DNA of 64,000 nucleotides from Sinotaia quadrata. Its lineage: Eukaryota; Mollusca; Gastropoda; Architaenioglossa; Viviparidae. The translations under genes and the position numbers were made by a program. The notes beneath the pieces are model-generated. The model ran no database searches. It saw only the letters and a list, made by a program, of their open reading frames with translations, and had not been told where the DNA came from. This document shows, piece by piece, positions 37,311 to 48,590 of this stretch. The stretch is taken from positions 79,963,163 to 80,027,162 of the forward strand of contig CM054177.1 in the NCBI GenBank assembly GCA_028829895.1, written 5' to 3'. How positions within the stretch are numbered: position 1 is the first letter of the stretch; the number at the start of each line of letters is the position of its first letter.

Positions 37311-39081
37311 TAAGAGAGAAGTTAATTGAATATATGTACTTTATTGTTTTAGGTAGTGATGGTAAACTCACAACAAATATATAAAACCGTAACCATAACA
37401 AAGCAGACTGTTAACCTGATGAAATAGAGAGTGAGAGAAAAAGACAAAGAGAGAGAGAATGAGAGAGAAAGATTCAGAAAGAGAGAAGAGACAAGGAGAG
37501 TGAATTAAATGTTAGGAAAATATAAAATGTAATAATCTATGAAGTTTTGTTTGCATTTTTTGTTAATTGTTTATAAAAAAAATAGCAACTGCAAGATCAA
37601 TTATTCCCCTTTCTCACAGAGACGCAGTTCCATGCATTTTCCGACAACCTTTATATCGCTAAAACAAATAATCTTTTACAGTAACATTTTCTATCTGTCC
37701 TTAACAATCATCCCTGCTTTACATTGATTCTTTCTAACATGTGATTTGCGCACAAATTAGACTGATCGACTGAAGATTAATTTAATAACTAGCAAGTATT
37801 TACTTATTTGCCATTTTATCATTTCGCTGTCTTCACAGGGAATTTTTCTGATCGTTGATAATAGCAGCAGCAGAAGGAGAAAACACGAGTTCAAATGAAG
37901 CGCGCGCCAGTGTTTTAATTACGACGTATTGACCCCGGTTTCGTCGAGATCCATGTTTGCAATGAGTGACGTCACAATAGCTCGAAGTGGGAATTGTGAC
38001 GTGTGTTCGGCTCCCTAGACGTGGGAGAGCTGATTGAGGCCACGGGACAAATTGCCTTCTCGAGATTGCCCGTCTCACATATCAACTCTCTGCAACGAAC
38101 TCTCAGCAAACAAGTGGTATACAAGTGGATGGGATTTGATTCTGACTGGCAACAGACGTGCACTCGTTTTGTAGTTAATTGGAGATGACGAAGATTTAAA
38201 AAGACAGTCGCCATGTCAAATTAGTTAGCTGCCACTCATTCTCTTGTTTCTTTGCATCGTTGTGTTTTTCGGTGCTTCGTAAAAATAAAGTTGAAGTTTG
38301 CGAAGCAAATGAAACATGGAGAGAGAATAATAAAAAAATGAAGGAAATAAAAGGGTGAGAAAAGTACAAGCTTGAAGTCTTATTTTGTTGTTGTTGCTGT
38401 TTGGAACATCTACTGTAGAAAGTAGAAATTAAATAAACTAAGAAAGATCAGTAGAAATTTAAAGTAGAAATTAAATAAACTTTACAAAAAGCAACAACGC
38501 CTAATAATTATTACAAACAACTTCATCTATTCTTTATAGCACAAATCATGGTTCAATTGCCTCCCTCCCCTCAGCCCATTAGAAACAAATGCTGCAATAC
38601 TGGCGCATTAAAGCCAGAACAAAAGCAAGCAAAACCATAGAGATTTGAAGGCTAATGGAGACTAATATCGCACAAGTCGTGACAGGCCATTGAGAAGCCT
38701 CGGCACAGAGTTTGCAGCGAGATTAGTCTCCTGATGAAGGAGGAAACAAACAGTAGAGCCGACAGGTCAGTAATAACTGACTCCCTGTGGACCTGGCAGG
38801 ATTATCTGTGACTGCGTTCAGTTGTTTCCACAAATTCCCCTCACGTCCGCGCTCCCGTTTTCCGAAGCCGTTGACTGCGGTGAGCGCAGGCGTGTCATCC
38901 TTTGGCAATGCCGTAATAGCGTAATGACGTTAGCTTTAATCAACGGGCAATCGTTGTTAGTACCTCGTAAGTTTGAAAGCACGAGTTTTCACTGTTTTGA
39001 TTAGGTTTAAAGTTATGGAGAATTTTGCTTTAAACAGTAAGACTTTGGTGAGTGAAGCCCACACATAGACGTGCTTTACAT
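37311..39081. other. Unique non-coding DNA, GC-richer in places
   Basis: GA-rich run at 37425-37500. Segments 37850-38200 and 38680-38950 are GC-richer and include TGACGTCA at about 37968. Open frames here are short with no recognised domain. Confidence 0.4.
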
Positions 39082-39100
39082 TAACGCCACCTAGTTATTG

Positions 39101-39136
<36 letters not shown>

Positions 39137-39470
39137 TAAACATCTATAACTAATTACAATCGATGATAATCTTAATTTATATTATTAATGATTCTCCAGA
39201 AGACACCACTCATTTCTCTCACTTGGAGGATATACAGACGCTGTAAACATTTGCTCTCTTCCACTACATTAAAGACAAACATTTACCGTTATACAATATT
39301 TCCGTAGGTTGAAAACTTCTTACTAAGGGAGAAAACAAATCTGTCTTTAATCTATTTTTAGTGAGACTCCATCCACCCACTGTGTTTCGAACATATAGTT
39401 ATCAATTTGGTAAGAAGGTCAATAGATTTATTAAATCAACAACCAACTATATAACATATGAATATAATCA
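39082..39470. repeat. Diverged long direct repeat, copy A
   Basis: About 390 bp matching 40076-40450 in the same orientation at roughly 80 percent by eye. Shared blocks include TTCTCCAGAAGACACC, CGCTGTAAAC, ATACAATATTTC and CACCCACTGTGTTT. An ATT microsatellite expansion (39102-39134) is found only in this copy. Confidence 0.88.
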
Positions 39471-40075
39471 AAGAGTGTTGACACTTACAACACTTCACAA
39501 TAATGTTCTATTTAACAATCATTCAGTGTATTCTAGCATAGATATTAGCAGTCATTTAACATAAATTTATAATTAGGTTCATTGATATCATCACTGAAAT
39601 GAGAGTAGAGTTTCAGAGAAATAATTAAAGCCAGTGCACATAACTTTTTCAAAGATGGTGGCTATCACTGGCAGGTGTTCACAATCACGAGGTTTGCAAC
39701 ATGTCACATGCTGACATTTTTACTTGTTACACTAGGCTCCGAAATATTTTGCCAGATGCTTCAGTGTGTGTGTGTGTGTGTGTGTGTTTAATCGAGCATG
39801 GCATCTCAGGACTTATCTATGAACAATATACAATATAATAATAGAGAACATGTTTCACTACAAATTGCACACTGATTCTGTCTCTCTATTATTTTCGTAT
39901 GATTGCTTAGACTTAAACTCTCAAGCTAGAAAAGATTTTGTTGAATGCATGTTATATTTAGGAATACATTAACAGTTAATTACGAATGAAAATCAGTACA
40001 GAAACAAATCCAGTACAACATCACTCGCAATCAACACTCTTTGACGTTTAATGTAATGATATGATTATGTAATAC
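39471..40075. other. Non-coding DNA between long repeat copies
   Basis: Contains a GT run at 39764-39787. No gene is recognised. Confidence 0.5.
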
Positions 40076-40450
40076 TAATGCCACCTAGTTAATGGTTATG
40101 TATATTATTTTTATTAATCAATCATCTATAATCAATTACAAGTGATGATAATCTTACTTTATGTTGTTATAAATTCTCCAGAAGACACCTCTTGTCTCTC
40201 TCACTTGTGGATATGCGAGCGCTGTAAACGTTTTCTCTCTTCCACAACATAAAAGACACCATTTATCGTCATACAATATTTCTTTAGGTGGAAAACGTCT
40301 TACTAAAGGAGAAGATAAATCTGTCTTTTAATCTATATTTAGCGAGCCCCCATTCACCCACTGTGTTTTGAACATATGGTTATCAATATGTGTAAGAAGG
40401 TCAATAAATTAAACAATACATTTATGAAATCAGCAATCAAATATACATAT
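40076..40450. repeat. Diverged long direct repeat, copy B
   Basis: Partner of 39082-39470, starting TAATGCCACCTAGTTAATGG. The pair may be an old segmental duplication or two insertions of an unidentified element; no terminal repeats or tail are visible. Confidence 0.88.
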
Positions 40451-40671
40451 ACCAGATACAATGAAAAGAATATTTGATATGAATAACTCCATGAACCATG
40501 TTTAAATAGTTTTGAAGATTATACACCCTTATTTCCTAACACATGATTCAACAAATAAGTATCAATATAAATCACAGGGTAATTTCTTATCAGAGAACAG
40601 AAATGGATTAATGAGATTAAGTTGAGAAAAGTATGTATGCAATCTTGTCTAGGCGAAGCCGCAGTAGTCTT

Positions 40672-40983
40672 TCAATACTCTTTGCATGCTTTCATAACAA
40701 AGTCACAAGCTTCTTGTCCCAAAGGAATTGTCAGTTTTACATGTTTCCCTTGCATGTTGTAGAACACTGATGAGCCGTTATTGTCTCGAGGCTAATCTGG
40801 GCACTTCGCCATATTAGCTCCCTCTAGCAGAACAACTATGTAGCATTGTCCAGTAACTTCCATGTACCAGAAATTCCATGATGTAGTCAGCATAAATTGC
40901 CACCATACATCAACAGAGTACAGTGTACCCTGTTGTACATTTACACACTGCGGGTAGATACTTCTCCCATCTACCACGGTCAT
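40672..40983 (-). pseudogene. Possible broken host exon or gene remnant
   Basis: Read on the minus strand from an ATG at 40983, one frame runs about 103 codons with a single in-frame TAG at 40792-40794 and a TGA at 40672-40674. The first 63 codons contain CVNVQQGTLYSVDVWWQF and YMEVTGQCYIVVLLEGANM. After the TAG the same frame goes on with NNGSSVFYNMQGKHVKLTIP and ACDFVMKACKEY. Balanced composition, regularly placed cysteines and absence of repeats make it more protein-like than other frames here. A TAA lies just upstream in frame, so a larger gene would need a splice site near there. I do not recognise the family. It could be a pseudogene, a last exon, or chance. Confidence 0.35.
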
Positions 40984-42583
40984 AACAGTTTATAAATCAG
41001 CAAACGGAGAGATTCAGGTAAGACAAGAAAAGGCTGCTTATTCCCTGTAAAATATAATTAGGGAACAAGCACTAAGTTTCCAGTCTATTCATCTCTAACT
41101 CTTTCTTACATTCAAGTCTTTACTTACACTTTCCCTGCACTCGATACACACATGAAGCATAACAAATACATAGCAGTTTTATGAGTGTATTCACTAGAAA
41201 CACTGTCAAGTGTTTAGCATACTACATATCAGCATCTTAGTTCATAATTTGTAGAAATAATAGTATACTCACAAAATACATCTCTACATGAAACACAAGT
41301 ATAATATATCAATAGCAAAATGCACGAAATATTTCTAAATCCATTCTCTCTCAATCAATCAATTAACTCACCATTAAGATAATGGCCGCCTATTATGATT
41401 GGACTTCTTGCCATCCAAATTCAAAATGATTAAATAATTAATAGAATTTTTTACGGCAGGTAAACTTTTGATCTCAGCCCATTGGCTTGTCTCGTTCTTG
41501 TAAATCTTAACCATTAGATAATAAAAACCACTACCGGTTCAAATTACATCAGCAAGCTTCTAGCACATTTTTTTTTTTAAACCAAAGTTGTTTGCTTCCA
41601 ACTCTGATACTTAAAAATATCAGCTCTAGCAGTGCCCAAGGTCGGGTCACTTTGACATTTAACAACTTATATAACATGTAAGCTTAGAAATAGGGATAGG
41701 CAAATTACTCTGTCACAGACTAAATTATTTTTTAAACTTCTTTTATTTATGTTGTGTTTAGCGCATTCAAGGAAGTGCAAAATAATGTTTTATGTAGAAA
41801 TTTATTTTATATTAATGCAAATAAAGTGTTGTGCTAGACAGTTTTAAAAATTAAGTCAAGACTTTGATCGAGATGACAGGATCACAGCCAGCAAGTAGTG
41901 AAAAGCCAATGTCAACTCCCCGATCGCCCCCTCCCCCCGAGATCGACATGATTCTCTCGAGCCAACGCCGGAATACATCATTGACACGACATCGTTTGGA
42001 TTTTGTTGGATCCCATCACGCCAATGATAGCAAACAATGGTCAGCATTCATATGTGCCACCCTCAGCCCTTCAAAGCCATGAGTATTTGAAACCCACCCA
42101 CCCACCCACCATTTTATGTCATTCCAGCACACACTTTGCTTCATTCCAGTTAAACATACTTTATTTCTCCTGTAGAATGTCATGTTTCGCATTTGTAAAT
42201 CAGTAAAATGGAAAGATTTAAGGTGTGCAGACTTACTTGGTCCAAGCTTAACTTTTATAAAGTAAAATTTATTCTAATTCTTAACATAAAAGTATTACGT
42301 AAATTCTTATAAAATATATGACATATGGTGTTGTTTCATTTTTTTCATGGTATCAGGAAAATGGAGAGTCATTTATAAATGAAATCTATTATAAATTATA
42401 TGTGTTTAATGATTAGAACTTAATAAACTTGGACGCAGATCAGGCTGGATCAACGAAGACAGTAAAAATCTTACCCTCTAGAAGTGCCATTATCCTAACG
42501 CAGGACTATTCCTAGACTCAGGACTATGCCTAGGTCGGGACTATCTTAATCTAAAGAACTTTTTAATCTTAGTTTCAGCCACT
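40984..42583. other. Non-coding DNA with a dispersed repeat segment
   Basis: About 41303-41430 resembles 55068-55195 beside the LTR element (GAAATATTTCTAA, then YAACTYACCATWA, ATTCAAAATGAT). 41860-42100 is GC-richer. No gene is recognised. Confidence 0.45.
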
Positions 42584-42728
42584 GCTTTTTGCCTTTCACG
42601 TTGTCAGGGTTCTCGGCCACAGCTTTTTGCCTTTCACGTTGTCAGGGTTCTCGGCCACAGCTTTTTGCCTATCACGTTGTCAGGGTTCTCGGCCACAGCT
42701 TTTTGCCTATCACGTTGTCAGGGTTCTC
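42584..42728. repeat. 38-bp minisatellite, 4 copies
   Basis: Units GCTTTTTGCCTTTCACGTTG ending TCTCGGCCACA at 42584, 42622, 42660 and 42698. Confidence 0.95.
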
Positions 42729-43345
42729 CTACTTAAAATTCTAGTGATCCGTCTTGATTTAAACTGTCAATCTACCTCAACTCACAAGCAATGAAATAGA
42801 TATAATTATAGACTATGAATAAACAGACACACATTTAGGATACTAATAAAAATACATTCGATAAGCAAAGCATAGAAATTGTGCAATCAATGACAGCAAA
42901 CAGCGGTGTAAGCTCGTGCCATTCTCCCTCTGCAACGTACAATAACTACTGCGTGCTCCTTGAAGTCTGTTGAGTTAGACAGATATAAGGCAATTATTTA
43001 AAGTGCAATCTTATATACTTTCTGAAGTTCATGTGAGGACTGAACAGGTAACACATTTGCATGAGCGCTAATGCAAAGAAACAAATGAATTCATCAAACA
43101 TTTTGAGCAATGTTGATATTACGAGAAACAATATATTTATACTGACCTAGGTAAATCAGACTTTGATGACGTCATTTGCATAACAGGTTCCTCTGAAAGG
43201 TACACGAGCAGTCAAGAGTGAGAATGTCAATAAATGCTCATAAGCTTGCATCAAAACCATCAGATAATGTAGAGATGATGTAATTACAGTCTTGCAATCA
43301 GAACCACACATACACTGGACAACAAACGCGCGCATGCACACACTG
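42729..43345. other. Unique non-coding DNA
   Basis: No gene is recognised. Confidence 0.5.
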
Positions 43346-43348
43346 GAC

Positions 43349-43384
<36 letters not shown>

Positions 43385-43415
43385 AACTCTCTCTTTCTCT
43401 CTCTCTCTCTCTTTC
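43346..43415. repeat. CA then CT microsatellite
   Basis: CA run to about 43384, followed by a CTCTCT run. Confidence 0.95.
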
Positions 43416-43818
43416 AATCTTCACTACAAAATACTAAAAGAACATATTAACTTTGAATGAAGAATATCTGAACAAACTGGCAGAGTTTGACAAGAAAATT
43501 AGTGTAAAATTCATTCGACCAAGAGCATAATTTATCAAACGATGAACATATGAAATCTATGCCAGAGATTAATTCTGAAAAAAAATCAAATCTTTTCGAA
43601 TGGCTTCTTCTTCTTTGAATGGGATGATGGCAGCTTCCGGCCTGGGCCGATTTCGCTGCCTGGCGTAAGGTGTGCCACTGGAGTGAGGTTTCCGAAGTGG
43701 ACGTAAAGAGTGGAGTGGAGCATGGTTGATAGAAATTGAAAGGGTGATGATGGTGGATGGGAGTGGAGGTAATCAACTCTACTGCTTGTTGTGTTTGCCA
43801 CCAAAAGTGAGTGCTTCT
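43416..43818. other. Unique non-coding DNA
   Basis: A minus-strand open frame spans 43447-43821 (124 codons), but no domain is recognised and its composition (His/Ser/Phe-rich) is not convincing. Confidence 0.4.
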
Positions 43819-43975
43819 CATTTTCCAGGCTTGGTAGTAGCTGTTGGAGCCTATTTTCTATACCAATTGTTGTTGTTTTTTACACTGGACCATTTTCCAG
43901 CCTTGGTGATAGCTGGTGGAGCCTAATTTCTATACCCATTGTTTTTTTTTTTTTTACACTGAACCATTAGGCATT
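43819..43975. repeat. 72-bp tandem repeat, about 2 copies
   Basis: Copies start CATTTTCCAGSCTTGGT at 43819 and 43891; the T run differs in length between them. Confidence 0.9.
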
Positions 43976-44872
43976 TATTTTATTTCTAACAGTTATAAGG
44001 CGAAAGAGAACCTTTAAGAATTTGTATCAGGTACACGAAAAGCGCCATTTTTTAAAAACAAATTGTTAGCAAATCACCATGTATTATTTCATTGTTAATT
44101 AGTGATCGCGATTTATATTTTTGATTGGGGAAATGAACCTTTCACCTAATGACATTTTAGTTTGAAAATGACCTTAAAATTTGTTTCAAGAACTCGTCTA
44201 ACATATGTGGAATTGGAAATTAATCAATGGCATTTGTATTATATAATGAGGGAGGAAAAAAGGAAATTAATCATTAGCCTGGCATCATACTTTGGACCCT
44301 TCCCCCCCCCCAAAAAAAAAATAATCACGATTGGCTTCGCATCCTATTTTGAGCGAGAAATTAACCTACGGGTTCGCATCATATCTGAGAAGGAAATTAA
44401 ACATCCGTCTCTGATATCTGGAATGAGACAGGTCTCGCATAAGTTTGTAGCCCTACATAAAAGTTTGGAGGAATGGCCGGTCCTTAGAGAATACCTTTCC
44501 GCATATTTTAGTCGCACATACTAAAAATATTTTCTGGAGAATTTTTTATTTATCGCACATAAACAGAAAAGACTTTAAACACAAACATAATAATTTGAAC
44601 ATGAACTCTGTCCGCAAATTAATATTAAATAGGAACACAATAAATGTCTTAACATGATATTATAAACATTCCATTGAAAGAACTTCATTTTTAAAAAAAG
44701 AAAGAAATCCTCTGATAAAGGTAACAGATTTTCAAACACGAAAAAGATAATTTCTTAAGGAAACAAATATAAAATCAACCTGAGCATCACATTCTGTAAG
44801 GAAACAAAATAATTGTTAAAAATATTATTTTCAATAAAATAATACCGTCGACTTATGTGTAAATATTGGATT
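43976..44872. other. Unique non-coding DNA
   Basis: Includes the C10A10 junction at 44302-44321. A plus-strand frame at 44162-44524 has no recognised domain. Confidence 0.4.
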
Positions 44873-45292
44873 TCTGCTCGTGTTAAACACTACACCCGAT
44901 ATGAAGCGTATAGCACCATAGAGTCTGCCCGTGTTAAACACCACACCTGATACGATGCATATTGCACTATATAGTCTGCCCGTGTTAAACACCATACCTG
45001 ATACGATGCATATTGCACTATTATTATAGTCTGCCCGTGTTAAACACCATACCTGATACGATGCATATTGCACTATATAGTCTGCCCGTGTTAAACACCA
45101 CACCTGATACGATACATATTGCACTATATAGTCTGCCCGTGTTAAACACCATACCTGATACGATGCATATTGCACTATATAGTCTGCCCGTGTTAAACAC
45201 CACACCTGATACGATACATATTGCACTATATAGTCTGCCCGTGTTAAACACCACACCTGATACGATGCATATTGCACTATGTAGTCTGCCTG
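44873..45292. repeat. 51-bp minisatellite, 8 copies
   Basis: Units TCTGCCCGTGTTAAACACCA ending TATTGCACTATATAG, with paired variants (ACCATACC against ACCACACC). Both strands stay open because 51 is a multiple of three. Confidence 0.95.
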
Positions 45293-45954
45293 ATACGTGT
45301 TTAGAAGTTAAGATTCCTGTACGTCAATTCAGGGCGTTTATACTTTCGTCATTAGTTTGCAACGAATCTCACGACATGAGCCCACGTGACGTGAACCGAA
45401 CCAAGGCACAGCACACACGCCTCTGACTGCTTTATTTCCGGACAGATAATTTATTCCTTTCTCCAATAACATTTGAGTTTGACATTTCATTAGGTAGGAC
45501 TTAAATCTTCACGCTTTCATCGAAAACGGTGTAATAGAGTACTATTATTTGTAAGAATTTCTGTATCTGTACTAATAGACATTTAAAATAAAATGATAAA
45601 AGAAAGAACATGCAAAATGTGGGAAAATATAGAAACATGTGAAATGACATCAACTGGAATAAAGAATTTAGCCATGGAGCCGCCACTTGTCATGTTTGGG
45701 TGGATTTGTATGTTCAGCCATCTTATGACGTGCCACATTTTGCTGCAGGGTTTGGCTGGTTTTTGTGACGTGTCAGATTAACAAAGCACAGGGTACGAGC
45801 ATGATTCTCTAACTTGGCATGTGCATGGAGTCAACAGTCACACGTACAAAATGTCACGTTTTGATGTGTAGTTGGCTGCGTTAGGGTTTTTAAATATTTT
45901 TATAACACAATTTTAAAATCCCCATGCCACACAAACAACAGTATTTTGTTGAGA
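45293..45954. other. Unique non-coding DNA
   Basis: No gene is recognised. Confidence 0.5.
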
Positions 45955-46140
45955 GACAGTAATGACATAAACAACATAACAATTACTTGATGGGGTCAGT
46001 AATGACATATGCATAATAATACTTGATGGTGTCAACAGGGACACATACAAATAAAAATACTTTGCCTCGGTCAGTAATGATGTGGACAACATAACAATAC
46101 TTGATGAGGTCAGTAGTGATGTATGCATAATACACACATA
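45955..46140. repeat. Degenerate 35-75 bp repeat
   Basis: Four or five loose units of GTCAGTAATGACATA with ACATAACAATACTTGATG. Confidence 0.8.
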
Positions 46141-46814
46141 CACACAAACATACATATTTATAGATACAAAGTGTGACAGTTATTGGCCACTTGCCTTCAT
46201 AATTTATTTTTCTATTTCATGAATTTTTATATTCGTGTGTAGTATATTTTATCTTGCTATTAGTGTTTATAGCTATCTGAATTGTGTAGGAAGTTGTGCT
46301 CTTCACATTAAAAGCAATACTAAAAAATAGAGGGTTATATACATTGTTTACTCCAAAAATGAGTGAAGGAATAACTCAGTAAAGTAGCCATCACACTAAA
46401 AAGATAACCATGTATCACTCAGGTCTCAATGGGCCAGCACTTTCAAACCATAGGTTTGCTGCTAAAACCAAGGTTAATTATCTAATGATTAGTCAGACTG
46501 AATGAAGGCAGTGAACGACCTCACTGATTTACAAATAGAGACTCTGCTGATGTATACATCATGACTGACACAATCCTGGAGTAATGTACAGCTAAAACTA
46601 ACCAATCAAAATTGCTAATCTCTAGAGGGCAAAGTCGGGACTTCAGGAAATTGATTTTTAAAATTAATTCTGCAAATTTTTGTTAATGAGGACACATGCA
46701 TGAATTCCCATTTAAAGGTATATGGGTCAGTCAGCTTGGTTTTATGAGTAAATTCAGAATGCAAATCGTATAACTCTTTATCTAGCCAGTAATGTAGTTT
46801 AATTATATATGTAT
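46141..46814. other. Unique non-coding DNA left of the LTR element
   Basis: No gene is recognised. The sequence ends at the target duplication of the retrotransposon. Confidence 0.5.
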
Positions 46815-46819
46815 AAGTA
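46815..46819. other. Target-site duplication, left
   Basis: AAGTA immediately before the LTR, matching 55058-55062 exactly. A 5-bp duplication fits a Ty3/gypsy-type integrase. Confidence 0.93.
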
Positions 46820-48366
46820 TGTTACGTTTCCAGTATTTATTTAAAGACCCTGCTTAGAATAATTAAAAGACTTTAAATATAATTAATTCTTCCTCTCATA
46901 TTCTACGCAGACTGGTTGCTCAATTTATTATCTGACTAATTAAAAGTGCGTCTTGTAGTTCAGCCGACAAATTTACAGACTAATAAACTGCGAACTTTTA
47001 GCTAGATTTGAAAACAGTTAAATCCCTCTAAATTAATATGCACTCGTCATCAATCTTTCTGCTCATCCGCCCCCATTCAAATCTAAGAATTAATCTAATT
47101 GGTCTATTGTGCATAGAAATCAACTACTAAGAGGTATTAACAAAGAAAATAAGATTTAATAAAGTTTAACAAATTAACAATAAATCGAATGCAACGCGAA
47201 TAGTCTTCACTCTGTCTTTACGCGCCTATGCCTGATTTTTGTCAATCTAAATTGCCAGAAAAGTGTTCCTTTGAGATCTGTACACTTGATTTTGCACTTA
47301 GCTCTATTCTTGTATCCTTGGTCTCAACACTCAGTCATGCCGGTTCGTTCCCTCAGTCCCCCTTTAACGACACACGTGGTGCATAAGGAATGATGTCCCT
47401 TTGTTAGTGGCTAGGAACTGGAATTTTTGCAGCATGGCCCTCAGAGTGGATTTCGACACGCTTACACCAATAAGCTAATGCAGGTGAGGCATGGGTGAAC
47501 ATGAACCATGAGCCGACCTGTGGATGCAACGTGTTTGGATATAATTCTCAACCTAACAGGCCCTACTTAGGCATGGCTCAATTAAATGCGCTGAACAAAG
47601 AGTTTCGACCTCGCGTCGCTTACAATTAGATTTTAGAAAAATATAATCGTCTCACATGTGTTCCATTTAACAGTCATGACGTATGAAGCAATAAAATAGA
47701 TACAACGTTAAATTAATGTTCATACAAAGAGGTAATTCAAACCGACAGAGCGCTTCACAATTTACAATTAAAATTACACGCAATAATTGAATTACATGAA
47801 GAATTCATATCGAGCGCAGCATTCTGGCTCTTAGTGAATTAAACAATATAAATTAAAGTACAGAAATGGAAAAATGGTTACAATAAATTCATATTCCGTA
47901 ACTTATAGGTTTTCAGCTATTTCTCTGAACCATGCTCAAGTGTATATGGAAATCATATAATACATAGCACAAATACATACTTAAACAATACATAGGCAAA
48001 TACTATTAAATAAAATGATACCTTTGAGAGAAGTCGAAGGGTACCTTGATTCTCTATGGCGCCGGCTGCCTCTCACGACCCGAGTAAGCTGATGGAATTA
48101 GCTAAAATGTGCTCGAAGTGAGGGAGCGGAAGCGTGTGGGTACATATATAGAAAGGTATATTGCGTATCACGTGACTGTTCGCAAAGCATGTGGTTGGTT
48201 CGAGAACTGGACAATGGTCCTAAAGTTACATAACATCTTGACCTGTTCTAGAAGCACCTAGAAAAAGGAAGCTTGGAACAAAGGGCCAAGGGTTTCAAAT
48301 ATTCGAATTTGAAGTAAACAAGGCAAGTGGGTCATCAGGTCGGACATTTTTATCAGACTCGTGACA
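46820..48366 (-). repeat. 3' LTR (1547 bp)
   Basis: Begins TGTTACG and ends GTGACA on the plus strand, so in element orientation it runs TGTCACG...CGTAACA with short inverted tips. Same length as the partner at 53511-55057, with no mismatch in the lines compared. An AATAAA in element orientation lies at 46836-46841, close to the end. LTRs of 1.5 kb are long for Ty3/gypsy elements. Confidence 0.97.
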
Positions 48367-48379
48367 CCCCCTTGCTTTT
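48367..48379 (-). promoter_or_regulatory. Polypurine tract
   Basis: In element orientation AAAAGCAAGGGGG abuts the 3' LTR. It is purine-only except for one C, and is where plus-strand DNA synthesis would be primed. Confidence 0.85.
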
Positions 48380-48590
48380 GAGGCGTTTATCTTGCCAAAG
48401 ATAAAATGCCTCCTACAAATTATGTATGATAAAATGTAGAAGTCCACAATGAAGAAAAATTTACACAAAAAAAAATTTCAACATTCCTAGAAATAAAGTG
48501 TGCAACTATATTTCATATTTACAGGAAGGAATCCGTAGGGTTCAGTTAATTGATTAAACGACATTCTATCAGTACCGGTACTTGATGGCA
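48380..48590 (-). other. 3' untranslated region of the retrotransposon
   Basis: Short AT-rich spacer between the Gag-Pol stop codon and the polypurine tract. It has no ORF, so there is no envelope gene. Confidence 0.85.

Noticed and set aside
37833..38214. GC-richer segment with a TGACGTCA site, possible promoter
   Set aside because: A single CRE-like palindrome with no adjacent gene or TATA is not enough.
43447..43821. Minus-strand frame of 124 codons
   Set aside because: Unusual His/Ser/Phe composition, overlapping frame on the same strand and no recognisable domain.
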